Below, one piece after another: positions 10,706-20,785 of a stretch of 64,000 bases of DNA. The stretch's first letter is position 1. Each line of letters opens with the position of its first letter. The position numbers and the translations under genes are program-made. The notes beneath the pieces are model-generated. The model was given only the letters and a program-made list of their open reading frames with translations. It ran no database searches and was not told the origin of the DNA. The DNA comes from Candidatus Zhuqueibacterota bacterium (lineage in GTDB: Bacteria; Zhuqueibacterota; Zhuqueibacteria; Thermofontimicrobiales; Sulfurfontimicrobiaceae). The stretch lies in NCBI GenBank assembly GCA_016927835.1, contig JAFGMA010000045.1:1-64000 (forward strand), written 5' to 3'.

Positions 10706-11629
10706 TTATTTGCGCTCTCCTTCGTAATAGACCCAGATTGCAGACGATTTGATCACCAGCAGCGTCAATGCCAAAATAATAATAAAAAGCATCCACGCCA
10801 GGGCGCTGGCATAGCCCATTTCAAATTCCATAAACGCCTTGCGATATAGGTAGAGCACATAAAAGAGCAGGCTATTTTTCGCACCACCGGTCGGCGCCAT
10901 GATATAGACTGCGGTGAAAATCTGGAAACAACCGATGATGGACATGATCAGGTTGAAATAAATGGTTGGCGTCAACATGGGAATGGTGACATGGCGGAAT
11001 CTGTGCCACCGCGATGCGCCGTCCAGATCGGCGACTTCGTAAAGATGGTGCGGAATATTCTGGAGTCCTGCCAGGAAAATGAGCATCGTCCCCCCTACTC
11101 CCCACAGACTCATGATAATCAGCGCCGGCTTCGCCCAGACTGGACTTTGCAGCCAGGCAGGTCCCTGCATTCCGAGCAATTTCAGGAATGAATTCAGAAT
11201 GCCAAAGTCGGGATTGAAAATCCATTTCCATAGAATGATTGTCGCGACGCCGGCAACCAGCGAGGGAATATAGAAAATCGTCCGGTAAATATAAATTCCC
11301 TTGAGCTTCTGATTCAACAGCAGCGCCAGGAACAGGGCGAATGTTATCCCGAGGGGAACCGAAAAAAAAGCGTAATATGACGTATTGAAAAGCGCTGTTC
11401 GAAAAAGCGTATCATCAACCAGAATTTCCTGAAAATTTCCAAATCCGAGGAATTGGTAATCGCTCAACGGATTATGGGCATTCCATTTTCCAAGCGACAA
11501 TATGAATGAAAAGATCATCGGACCGAATGTCAATCCAAAGAATCCAATCAGAAACGGCGATGCAAACAGGTATCCGATAAGTCCCTCTTTGATAGCACGC
11601 TTTGAGACTTTCTTCCTGGCTATTTCCAT
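10706..11629 (-). CDS. Sugar ABC transporter permease (MalF/UgpA-like)
   Basis: EAA loop LYEVADLDGASRWHRFRHVTIPMLTPTIYFN; multi-TM. Confidence 0.92.
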   Translation of the reverse strand: MEIARKKVSKRAIKEGLIGYLFASPFLIGFFGLTFGPMIFSFILSLGKWNAHNPLSDYQFLGFGNFQEILVDDTLFRTALFNTSYYAFFSVPLGITFALFLALLLNQKLKGIYIYRTIFYIPSLVAGVATIILWKWIFNPDFGILNSFLKLLGMQGPAWLQSPVWAKPALIIMSLWGVGGTMLIFLAGLQNIPHHLYEVADLDGASRWHRFRHVTIPMLTPTIYFNLIMSIIGCFQIFTAVYIMAPTGGAKNSLLFYVLYLYRKAFMEFEMGYASALAWMLFIIILALTLLVIKSSAIWVYYEGERK

Positions 11630-12927
11630 ATCTCGTATTGATCCCTCATTTTCACAAGAATCTTGTCAATATCCCGTGTGAGATTTTCCGCTACTTGCCT
11701 GACATCGGTATCCGGTAGTTTCAAGGATTCGAGATGGGTGCGCGTGGCAATGGCAATCTCGCTCTGGAGCGCGACATTCGGCATGGTCCTCCCGTATTTG
11801 AGCATGGCTTCAATCGCAATCGATTCATCCTGCCGGGTGTCGGGACGATCATAAAAACGATAGGCATCCCCTACGCGCACGGGCAGCGCGCGTCCCTCGT
11901 GACCGATCATTCGCTGCCCGGTTTCGGTCATGATGAGCCGAATCCAATCCCAGGCTTCCTGCTTGACCTTTGATCTGCTGTAAATTGCAATTCCATCGAA
12001 CGACACGCGGTTGAATTTTCCTGCGGGTCCCGAAGGCATCAACGTGATGCCCCAATCCATTCCATCCTCGATGCTGCGCAAATGCTCGACTGTGTATGCG
12101 CCGGCAAGGATCATCCCCACTTTGCCGGTAAGCAACATAATGTAGTCATTCATATCTGCCAGCTCTTCTCCATGAGGTGCAACCTTGTATTTGAAAATCA
12201 AATCGCGAAAAAACTGCATGGCTTCAATTGCCGGCGGATCGTTGAAGGTGCAGCGGCTCAGGTCAACCGAGAGCATGTCGCCCCCATAAGTCCAGATCAT
12301 CGGTACAATCGTCAACCAACTCGTACCAAGACAGATGCCAAATTGATCTGTGTAGCCATCACCGTCGGTATCGCGCGTGAGTTTGCGGGCAGATTCCAGC
12401 ACTTCCTGCCAGGTCCAGAACGCTTCGGGGTAGCCGACACCATCCTTATCGAATAATTCTCTATTATAAAACAGCACGATGGGAAATCCGTCGAGTGGAA
12501 TCGCATACTGAGCGCCACCCAATTGAAATGAACTCAGCGCATGCGGGAAAAATTCATCCAGCTTCAACTCATCCTGGTGCGCTTCCATGAATGGCTCCAA
12601 ATTCTCCAGATGACCGCTGGCGGCGGTAACTTTGAAATAGTCATCATCCACCATAAAAACATCCGCTGCTGATTGAGCTACCAACGCCAGGCTCAATTTA
12701 TCCTGGTAAAGCCCGCTGACCAGTTCCAGCTTAACCGTGCGATCCAGATAGAGCGCTTCATATTCCCGTTTCAAATCGCGCCAGAGACTGAAATCGCGGT
12801 AGCCGCCCCAAAACATAAATCGAATCACTTTTTTATCGCCGGTTGATTTTTCATCAGTGCATGTGAGACTCGTTGACAGAATCAGGATTATTAAAAGAAG
12901 GACTGGTAAATGTGTTAAATGCTTCAA
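11620..12927 (-). CDS. Extracellular sugar-binding lipoprotein (family 1 SBP)
   Basis: Lipobox LSTSLTC after TTG start at 12927 preceded by AGGAG; VIRFMFWGGYRDFSLWRDLKREYEALYL; EF-hand-like DTDGDGYTDQFG. Confidence 0.88.
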   Translation of the reverse strand: MKHLTHLPVLLLIILILSTSLTCTDEKSTGDKKVIRFMFWGGYRDFSLWRDLKREYEALYLDRTVKLELVSGLYQDKLSLALVAQSAADVFMVDDDYFKVTAASGHLENLEPFMEAHQDELKLDEFFPHALSSFQLGGAQYAIPLDGFPIVLFYNRELFDKDGVGYPEAFWTWQEVLESARKLTRDTDGDGYTDQFGICLGTSWLTIVPMIWTYGGDMLSVDLSRCTFNDPPAIEAMQFFRDLIFKYKVAPHGEELADMNDYIMLLTGKVGMILAGAYTVEHLRSIEDGMDWGITLMPSGPAGKFNRVSFDGIAIYSRSKVKQEAWDWIRLIMTETGQRMIGHEGRALPVRVGDAYRFYDRPDTRQDESIAIEAMLKYGRTMPNVALQSEIAIATRTHLESLKLPDTDVRQVAENLTRDIDKILVKMRDQYEIWK

Positions 12928-13225
12928 AAAGAATCTCCTGCAGGTGAGTAATAATTCAGTGCAAATTCCAATAAAAACGATTTTATTGACAAATGCAATA
13001 GAAAAATGCAAGCATTTTTCTCGTTCCCAGTCTCCGGCTGGTAATGCACACCTTAGCGCTCTGCCTCAAGAAAAGAAAAATTCGGCAGTACATCAGAGCC
13101 GCAACTTTACACTCTCGCGGGGACGCCTGAAGCGAGAGAAAATCCATCCTTACCGCGGCTTGATAAAAGGATTGATTTTTAATGTATTTATTTTTATCAT
13201 ACTGTAACTGATCAGCCATCATTTT

Positions 13226-13274
13226 GCCCTCACCCTGACCCTTTTCCAGGGGGAGAAGGATCGGGGATGAGGGC
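13226..13274. repeat. Imperfect palindromic GCCCTCACCC...GGGATGAGGGC element
   Basis: GCCCTCACCCTGACCCTTTTCC / GGAGAAGGATCGGGGATGAGGGC pair over about 21 positions with mismatches; intergenic; resembles the widely dispersed 'CCCTCACCC' palindromic repeats seen in many bacterial genomes. Confidence 0.55.
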
Positions 13275-13488
13275 AGGAGATATCTGGCTGGCGCAAGCGA
13301 ATCAACTCGACCGAGGTTGAATAATTCCATTTGCTTGCTTTCTCGTCTGAAGGTCGCATAATGCCTGAAGCTTCTGATGTTAGCAATTTATATGTATAAT
13401 CCAGGATAGATTACGTCGCTAAGATTTTCAGCCTCAAAATCATGAAATGCCATAGAAATTCTACAAAATTGAATTGTATATTTTAGTC

Positions 13489-14169
13489 ATGAAATTATTG
13501 ATTGTTGAAGACAACCTCCGGTTGGCGCGCGACATGCAGCAATTTCTGAGGGACAACGAATTCGTGGTTGAAATTGCTGAAACGTTCCGTGAAGCGAGCG
13601 AGAAAATATCGATTTACCAATACGATTTGCTGATTGTCGATCTCGGGCTGCCTGACGGCAATGGTTTGGATCTGATCCGCGAAATGAGAGAACGCCATCT
13701 GGACACCAGCATTCTGATTCTGACCGCCAAAGACGGGATCGCGGATAAAGTGATGGGTTTGGATTTAGGCGCGGATGACTACATGACGAAACCCTTCCAT
13801 AAAGCTGAATTGAATGCCCGAATCCGGTCCATCCTTCGACGGAATAAATTCAACCACAGCAACATTATCCGGATCAATGAGTTGAAGATCGATCTGCTGG
13901 CTTCGCAGGCGTTTGTGAAAGATACGCCGCTGAATCTAACAAAAAAAGAATACGATTTATTGCTATATTTCATCCAAAATCCAAACAGGATGTTGACGAA
14001 GGAGAGCATCGCCGAACATTTATGGGGCGATCATATTGATCAATCGGACAATTTCGATTTCATCTACAACCACATAAAGAATCTTCGGAAAAAGATTGTC
14101 AGCGCTGGCGGCGGGAAGGTTATCACGGCAATGTATGGCATGGGCTATAAATTTTCCAGGCATTCATAA
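13489..14169 (+). CDS. OmpR/PhoB-family response regulator
   Basis: MKLLIVEDNLRLARDMQQFL, DLLIVDLGLPDGNGLDL, GADDYMTKPF; C-terminal winged helix LTKKEYDLLLYFIQNPNRMLTKESIAEHLWG. Confidence 0.95.
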   Translation: MKLLIVEDNLRLARDMQQFLRDNEFVVEIAETFREASEKISIYQYDLLIVDLGLPDGNGLDLIREMRERHLDTSILILTAKDGIADKVMGLDLGADDYMTKPFHKAELNARIRSILRRNKFNHSNIIRINELKIDLLASQAFVKDTPLNLTKKEYDLLLYFIQNPNRMLTKESIAEHLWGDHIDQSDNFDFIYNHIKNLRKKIVSAGGGKVITAMYGMGYKFSRHS

Positions 14170-14181
14170 AGGCTAATAGAC

Positions 14182-15453
14182 ATGAAAAGAAATCATACAT
14201 ACAAGCTTTTGTCCAAAACAACGTTTATCTATCTTATTTTCACGTTCATTGCCTTTTTCAGCAGCGCCCTGTTTCTTACGCACGAAGTCGATGAATTCAT
14301 CCACAAGGACATGGAACGGCGATTTCCACGAACCGAACACCGAATTCAGCACCACATCAAGTCAGGAAAATCACTTGATTCAATGCCATATCATGCGCAG
14401 GCATTCCTCTTATCGCAAAAGCCGCCATTGAAGGCATATCCGATTTATTCGGATACCCTGATTTTCAATTCCGAAATGGATGAAAATCAGCACTTTCGAA
14501 AAAAAGTTTCTGTGTACGAATATAGCGGCAAATTTTACACGCTGGTTATGCTAAAATCGATGGATGATTTCATTAGGCTGCGGGATGATATTTTCGAAGT
14601 GCTGATCCCGGCTTTCATATTATTGGCTTTCGGTATCCTCGGATTCAATCTTTTCATATCGAGTTATTTATTCAGACCTTTCAACGCGATTCTCCGGCTG
14701 ATGCAGACATTCAAAGTCGGGCAGCGAACAACTATTCGAAATGTCCGAACGTCAACTATTGAATTCAAGCAAATGCAGGATTTGTTTCATCAGATGATTG
14801 AACGGATCGAATTCGATTACCAGCACTTGAAGGAGTATACGGAAAATATGGCGCATGAGATCCAGACGCCTTTGACCATCATTCGGAACAAGGTGGAAAA
14901 TTTAATTGACGATGAAAACATCATGAAGCGCCAGGCAGAGTCGGTGAAAATTATCTATGATGAGACCAATCATTTATCGAAATTAGGCAACTTGCTGAAT
15001 CTGCTCACAAAAATCGAGAATGGCGAATTCAATAACGCCGCTCGCATACACACCCGCCCGGTGATCGAAAAGCAGGTAACGGCGATCAGCGAACTGGCAC
15101 AGCTAAAAAAGCTCGTAATAGAAACTGACCTGTCCGACGATCACTTTCTGTTCATCGATTCATTTTTATTAGACATCGTTTTAAAGAATTTATTGCGTAA
15201 TGCGTTGAGCCATGGCACTCCGGATGGACCAATCCGCATTAAAACCACACCAGACCATCTTTCCGTGATCAATTTTGGCCCGCCCCTGGACGCACCCGAA
15301 AGCAAACTTTTTGAACGCTTTTATCGCAATCACCAGAAAAAGACATCAATGGGATTGGGGCTGGCGCTTGTAAAAAAAATCTGTGAGCTGAACGGATTGA
15401 CGATTGAATATCATTATCAGGATCAGCAGCACATTTTCAGCATATTGAGCTAA
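14182..15453 (+). CDS. Sensor histidine kinase
   Basis: Two TM segments, HAMP-like region, H-box MAHEIQTPLTIIRNKVENL, N-box DIVLKNLLRNALSHG, G-box MGLGLALVKKI. Confidence 0.94.
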   Translation: MKRNHTYKLLSKTTFIYLIFTFIAFFSSALFLTHEVDEFIHKDMERRFPRTEHRIQHHIKSGKSLDSMPYHAQAFLLSQKPPLKAYPIYSDTLIFNSEMDENQHFRKKVSVYEYSGKFYTLVMLKSMDDFIRLRDDIFEVLIPAFILLAFGILGFNLFISSYLFRPFNAILRLMQTFKVGQRTTIRNVRTSTIEFKQMQDLFHQMIERIEFDYQHLKEYTENMAHEIQTPLTIIRNKVENLIDDENIMKRQAESVKIIYDETNHLSKLGNLLNLLTKIENGEFNNAARIHTRPVIEKQVTAISELAQLKKLVIETDLSDDHFLFIDSFLLDIVLKNLLRNALSHGTPDGPIRIKTTPDHLSVINFGPPLDAPESKLFERFYRNHQKKTSMGLGLALVKKICELNGLTIEYHYQDQQHIFSILS

Positions 15454-15638
15454 GCCTGGCACACAAATAATTTGAGCAACAAATTTTTTGGGTGTTAGAT
15501 CCCCCCCATTCACCAGTTTAATCCCCGCTTCTTAATTCCCGACTGCTACAAAATTTCTACAGATTTATTCCTTAAATTTGAGTGTTAAATTAGCGCTGAA
15601 TTCTGTTTTATCCGATGATGTATCTAAGGAGTACACGA

Positions 15639-18086
15639 ATGCTTAAAAAGCTTATATGTATGGTTATTTCTTTAATGCTGGCAACGAATCTGGTATATTC
15701 ACAGGATAGCCGGCACCTGCCCCGAACGACGATGCGCGGAAATCTGCACAGTCTAATTACCGGAAGTGTTTATGACACCAATCAAAATGTTCCGATTGAA
15801 TACGCGAATGTTATCCTTTTCAATCAAGGCGATAGCCTGCAATCCACAGGCACAATCACCAATCGTGCGGGAATTTTTCGTTTGGAGGGCATACGACCCG
15901 GGCAATATTATATCGAAATTCATTTTATGGGCTATAAAATGCGACGGATTGATGATATCAGTGTTGCTTCTCCCGAGACGAAAGTAGATTTGGGTGTGAT
16001 AGCGCTTGACCAAAGTGTGCTAAACATGGAAAGCGTGACGGTCGAAGCTGAGAAGGCGGCTATTACGTATGAAATTGATAAAAAAGTCATTAACGTCGAT
16101 CAGATGCAAACAGCAGTTTCAGGAACCGCTGTGGATGTTCTGGAAAATGTACCCTCGGTGACGGTCGATATTGAAGGCAATGTCAGCTTGCGAGGGAGCA
16201 GCAATTTCATGGTGCTTATCGACGGACGTCCAACCGTTCTGGAGGGCAACGATGCGCTGCAACAAACGCCAGCCAGCACTATTGAAAATATCGAAATCAT
16301 CACCAATCCGTCGGCGAAATACGATCCGGACGGAACTTCCGGGATCATTAACATTATCCTGAAGAAAGGCAAAAAATCCGGACGCAGCGGGCTGCTGAAC
16401 CTGAATGGCGGCGCGGAAGATAAATACGGCGGTAACTTTTTGCTCGAAGATAAAAGCGAGACGTATAGCCTCATTTTTGGATTAGATTACAGCAGATGGT
16501 TTTCGCTGGGGTACGACATCGAAAAAAATCATACAACGCAACAGGATATAACCTCCTTCATCTATTCTAAGGGTGATTCACGCAGAGGCAGAATATCTTC
16601 GGGATTGCGAGGTGCGTTTGAATATAATTTTAATCCGGCAAATTTAGTAAGTATTGATCTGAGATACGGCACACGATCATCTCAGGGCAGCTCCGAACAA
16701 AATTTTGATGAGTGGTCGGATGCGGCAACCGAGCATCATTATTATATCAGCACCAATGATCGAGAACGAGCAGGCGATCACTATTCGCTGAATATGTCGT
16801 ACCTTCACAAATTCGCCCAAAAAGGACATGAAATTTTAAGCCAAATCCATTACAGCAAAGGAAATGGGGATGAAAATACAACCAACGAGTTGCTGAATAG
16901 CGATGCCTCGAAAGTCAGTGGTCGCATATCAACGGAGAAAGGACCATCAGCCGATTTTCGGACAAAGGTCGACTACTCGCTTCCGCTGGGAAAGGACTAT
17001 AGATTTGAAGCGGGCTACCAGAGTGAGATCGATCGCTCGGAAGATCGAACCGGATTATCAGATTTCGATCCTGTTGAAAACCGGTATCAATTTTTGCCTC
17101 AATATACCCATACAACCCTATACGATCGGGACACGCATTCCTTATACGCCATTTATTCCGGCAAACGAAACGATTTCGGATTGCAAGGCGGGCTTCGCGG
17201 TGAATATACATATCGTGTCGTGGAACTGGTTGATGCCGCGCAGCGATTCACCATCGATCGCTGGGATTATTTTCCAACGGTCCATTTATCTTATGAATTT
17301 ACCGACGGGAAACAAATGATGGCGAGTTACACACGGCGCATCGACCGTCCGCGAGGCTACTATCTCGAGCCATTCGAAACCTGGATGGATGCCTACAATG
17401 TGCGGATGGGGAATCCGGCGATCAAACCAGAATATATTGATTCGTATGAACTTGGTTATCAAACCTATTTTGGAAAAAACTTGTTCTCAACTGAACTTTA
17501 CTATCGCGTCAATCATGATAAAATTGAACGCGTTCGATCGGTTTACGATACCAACATCACCCTGCATTCGGTCGCAAATGTTGGTACGGATTATGCATTT
17601 GGCAGCGAACTCCTTTTAAATCTCGATTTGACTAAGCGCTGGAATATCAATTTGATGGGCAATGTCTACCATTACCGCATCGAAGGAACGCTTTACGGAG
17701 AACGTTTTTCCAGGGATAGCTTTAATTGGAGCACACGCTTCAATAACGCTATCCATCTGGGGCACTCAACCCAATTTCAAATTAATACCAGATATAACAG
17801 TCCGACCGTCTCCTCACAGGGGCGCCGCGAAGGATTTTTCACCACTGATCTCGCTGTAAAACAGGAGTTTTTTGATGAGTCGTTAGCGCTGACGCTTCAA
17901 ATAAGAGATGTCTTCAAACAGGGAAAACATGAATATGTCTCGGAAGGACCCGATTTCTATTCGTATAACCATTTCACTCATGAGTCGCCGGTAATCATGC
18001 TGAACCTGAAATACAATATCAACAATTACAAAGCCGAACGCAAGAGCAATATGCGGGACGGTGCGGGATCAGAAGATGAGTTCTGA
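15639..18086 (+). CDS. TonB-dependent outer-membrane receptor (CarboxypepD-regulatory N-terminus, outer membrane beta-barrel)
   Basis: VYDTNQNVPIEYANVILFNQGD...; plug VDVLENVPSVTVDIEGNVSLRGSSNFMVLIDGRP; SD AAGGAG before ATG 15639. Confidence 0.9.
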   Translation: MLKKLICMVISLMLATNLVYSQDSRHLPRTTMRGNLHSLITGSVYDTNQNVPIEYANVILFNQGDSLQSTGTITNRAGIFRLEGIRPGQYYIEIHFMGYKMRRIDDISVASPETKVDLGVIALDQSVLNMESVTVEAEKAAITYEIDKKVINVDQMQTAVSGTAVDVLENVPSVTVDIEGNVSLRGSSNFMVLIDGRPTVLEGNDALQQTPASTIENIEIITNPSAKYDPDGTSGIINIILKKGKKSGRSGLLNLNGGAEDKYGGNFLLEDKSETYSLIFGLDYSRWFSLGYDIEKNHTTQQDITSFIYSKGDSRRGRISSGLRGAFEYNFNPANLVSIDLRYGTRSSQGSSEQNFDEWSDAATEHHYYISTNDRERAGDHYSLNMSYLHKFAQKGHEILSQIHYSKGNGDENTTNELLNSDASKVSGRISTEKGPSADFRTKVDYSLPLGKDYRFEAGYQSEIDRSEDRTGLSDFDPVENRYQFLPQYTHTTLYDRDTHSLYAIYSGKRNDFGLQGGLRGEYTYRVVELVDAAQRFTIDRWDYFPTVHLSYEFTDGKQMMASYTRRIDRPRGYYLEPFETWMDAYNVRMGNPAIKPEYIDSYELGYQTYFGKNLFSTELYYRVNHDKIERVRSVYDTNITLHSVANVGTDYAFGSELLLNLDLTKRWNINLMGNVYHYRIEGTLYGERFSRDSFNWSTRFNNAIHLGHSTQFQINTRYNSPTVSSQGRREGFFTTDLAVKQEFFDESLALTLQIRDVFKQGKHEYVSEGPDFYSYNHFTHESPVIMLNLKYNINNYKAERKSNMRDGAGSEDEF

Positions 18087-18112
18087 TTTCATGCCCGGGC
18101 TGCGATAAGTCT

Positions 18113-18431
18113 TCAAAGAAATGTAGTTGGTTCATTCCCTGAATTTACCAGCCCGAAATTTCCGCCAAATCTATAACCCGGTGATCCAGTCATCAGATAG
18201 TATCCATCAGCAGTCGGGATGGCGCACCAATCCAAATCGCTGAATGGAATATCATTGGCTTTTTCCCAAATCAGCCCGCCATCACCATCTATTGGAAAAG
18301 CCCACACATCACCACCTGTCATCCACCAGGCGAATGCACGACCAGGGAGCAAAATTCTCTCAGCATTAAAAGTTTGAAAATATATCCAGATTTTTGATGA
18401 TGTTGAGTAAAAAAAAGCAGCGCCATTTCAT
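18113..18431 (-). pseudogene. Remnant coding fragment, possibly from a beta-propeller-type secreted protein
   Basis: About 105-aa open frame, no credible start: ...NAERILLPGRAFAWWMTGGDVWAFPIDGDGGLIWEKANDIPFSDLDWCAIPTADGYYLMTGS, resembling 'D-x-W-x-x-x-x-D-x-x-G-x-x-x-W...T-x-D-G-Y' propeller blades. Confidence 0.35.
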
Positions 18432-18556
18432 TCCGAACGCGGGTATTATGTTTCAATTTTGCAGCGAATTTGAAAAATAATACTTGATATTTAAAAAAAA
18501 TATTCATATTCTACACTCTGCCAAGCCAAAAAAGGCTTTTATTTTTGCAATAAAAG

Positions 18557-18580
18557 CAACACGGTTAACATGGTTAAAAC
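18557..18580 (+). promoter_or_regulatory. Third copy of AACACGGTTAAYA..GTTA motif
   Basis: CAACACGGTTAACATGGTTAAAAC, upstream of ATG 18597 of the Nif3-like remnant. Confidence 0.4.
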
Positions 18581-18596
18581 ACCTAACACGACAACG

Positions 18597-19116
18597 ATGG
18601 ATCATATTACTGAATTTCTCACTGCCAATGACATTCATCGATACTTGATTTCTCTGGGAAGCGCCTGGATTGATCTCGAAAATACTGTTGATACATTCAA
18701 AGCGGGTGATCCTGCTACCGTAGTGACCGGCATCGCAGTTGGTTGGATGAGTTATTTCCGGGCGCTGGAGGAAACTGTAGAGTCAGGCTGCAATGTTTTC
18801 ATCACCCACGAACCAACATTTTACGATCACCATGACAATGATCCATCCGTCTTCGATTTCGACATCGCTCATCGCAAAAAGGATTTCATACGCCGAAATA
18901 ATTTGGTCATCATTCGCTGTCATGACGTCTGGGACAGGATGCCTGAAATCGGAATCACCGATTCATGGGCGCAGTTTTTAGGCTTATCGAAAAAAAATGA
19001 AACACAGCGAGTACTGCCAGGTTCATGCGATCCCCGAGATTGCCGCAGAAGAACTTGCAAAGCGCATATTCCGTCATTTTATAATTGTTCCTGATATGAA
19101 TGCGGATCGAATCTGA
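18597..19116 (+). pseudogene. Nif3-like (dinuclear metal-binding) gene remnant, frameshifted and truncated
   Basis: VTGIAVGWMSYFRALEETVESGCNVFITHEPTFYDHHDND; after about 19010 the other frame continues YCQVHAIPEIAAEELAKRIFRHFIIVPDMNADRI*. Confidence 0.6.
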
Positions 19117-19304
19117 TGCTTTGCCTTAACAGTCCTAATCGCCGTACCGGCTTGAAATAGGCAAAGCAGATACTATTTTATAACTTCCAACGCCATGATG
19201 ACTGTGCCAAGACGTTTAATCCTGAATGCTGGTTATGCAATTAATATAGCATTTTACATAAAATTCAATTCTGAGCCTTATATCTTAAAATACAGGAGTT
19301 ACGA

Positions 19305-20708
19305 TTGAAATTTGAGCCGGTAAGCCAGGACCTGAAGGTTGCGTATTTAGGCGGCGGGAGCCGGGGATGGGCTAACATTTTCATGCGCGACCTGGCGCTC
19401 CATCCGCTGCTATCAGGCGAGGTTCGGTTGTATGATATCGATTTCGAATCGGCGAAAATCAATGAACGATTCGGAAATTGGATTGGCACCCTCAAAAATG
19501 CTGCATCTGTCTGGCGATATAAAGCAGTTGAAACCATTGCTGAAGCACTCAAAGGCGCTGATATCGTCATTGCCTCGGTTCAACCGGGTTCTCTGGAAGC
19601 TATGCGCGCCGACCTGGAAATTCCCCAAAAGTACGGCATCTTCCAATCGGTTGGAGATACGGTTGGTCCCGCCGGGATCATGCGCGGATTTCGCTCGGTG
19701 AATATCTACAAATATTTTGCCCAGCAAGTTGCGGAGAATTGCCCAGATGCCTGGGTCATCAACTATACCAATCCAATGACGGTTTGTACACGGACGCTGA
19801 CGAAGGTCGTCCCGCAATTAAAAGTTTTCGGTTGCTGCCATGAGGTATTTGGTACCCAGGCATTTCTGGCACGATTGGTGGCTGATGAATTCGAAGTGCC
19901 ACCTCCTGAGCGACATGAAATCAAAGTGAATGTTCTTGGGATTAATCACTTTACGTGGATTGATCGAGCAACCTGGCAGGGGTGCGACCTGCTGGCTCTT
20001 GTTCGAAATAAAATCGAAAATGACGGATGCATGCGACCGTATTCAAAATCCGAGGTATTGAACTGGAATGATTATTTCCACCATGACTATCAAGTTACCT
20101 ACTCGCTTTTCCAGAAATTCGGCATTCTGCCCGCTGCCGGCGACCGTCATCTCGCAGAATTTGTTCCGGGTTATTTAAGCACGGAGGATGAATGCTATCG
20201 TTGGGGATTCTCTTTGACGCCCATTCAATATCGATATGACCGGTGGAACAGCCGATCTCAAAAAAGGCTGGATTATCTCGCCGGGAAAGAAAAATTCAAC
20301 CTGGTACATTCGTGCGAGGAAGGTGACAGGCAGATTCAAGCCATCGTCGGTCTGGGGGATTTTTTCACCAACTGCAATATGGAAAACAAGGGACAGATTT
20401 CGAATTTACCATTGAATTCAGTTGTGGAGACTAATGCCTATTTCAGTCATGACTGTGTGAGACCGGTTGCTGCCGGCGAATTGCCTCCGGGCGTGCGGAT
20501 AATGGTACTTCGACACGTTCAAAACCAGGAACTGACAATCGAAGCTGCCTTGCAAAAGGATATCGATCTTGGCTTCCAGGCGTTTTGGAACGATCCGCTA
20601 TTTCATATCCCAATCGACAAAGCCTGGAAAATGTACAAAGAAATGCTGCACGCCACTGCGGAATGGCTGCCCGGTTGGAGGATCGATTCTCGTTCAAATC
20701 TTAAATAA
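19305..20708 (+). CDS. Glycoside hydrolase family 4-like (NAD-dependent alpha-galactosidase/alpha-glucosidase type)
   Basis: VAYLGGGSRGWANIFMRDLAL, GADIVIASVQPGSLEAMRADLEIPQKYGIFQSVGDTVGPAGIMRGFR, VINYTNPMTVCTR, VFGCCHE; TTG start with GGAG upstream. Confidence 0.85.
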   Translation: MKFEPVSQDLKVAYLGGGSRGWANIFMRDLALHPLLSGEVRLYDIDFESAKINERFGNWIGTLKNAASVWRYKAVETIAEALKGADIVIASVQPGSLEAMRADLEIPQKYGIFQSVGDTVGPAGIMRGFRSVNIYKYFAQQVAENCPDAWVINYTNPMTVCTRTLTKVVPQLKVFGCCHEVFGTQAFLARLVADEFEVPPPERHEIKVNVLGINHFTWIDRATWQGCDLLALVRNKIENDGCMRPYSKSEVLNWNDYFHHDYQVTYSLFQKFGILPAAGDRHLAEFVPGYLSTEDECYRWGFSLTPIQYRYDRWNSRSQKRLDYLAGKEKFNLVHSCEEGDRQIQAIVGLGDFFTNCNMENKGQISNLPLNSVVETNAYFSHDCVRPVAAGELPPGVRIMVLRHVQNQELTIEAALQKDIDLGFQAFWNDPLFHIPIDKAWKMYKEMLHATAEWLPGWRIDSRSNLK

Positions 20709-20785
20709 CCAACGCTATTTCTGGCAAAATACAGCTTGATGAACGTCGCTTATGATTGAAATGCTTAAAATACAAGGATACGTGA

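Noticed and set aside
13474-13488. Upstream ATG of the response regulator ORF (MYILV extension)
   Set aside because: MKLLIVEDN at 13489 is the canonical receiver start; the 5-codon extension overlaps the putative promoter.
15498-15506. Run of C residues (ATCCCCCCCATT) as phase-variable tract
   Set aside because: Seven-C run, intergenic, but no evidence of length variation and not placed within an obvious promoter spacer.
18536-18556. AAGCCAAAAAAGGCTTTTATTTTT as terminator
   Set aside because: Only a 5-bp stem; upstream gene ends about 450 bp earlier, so support is weak.
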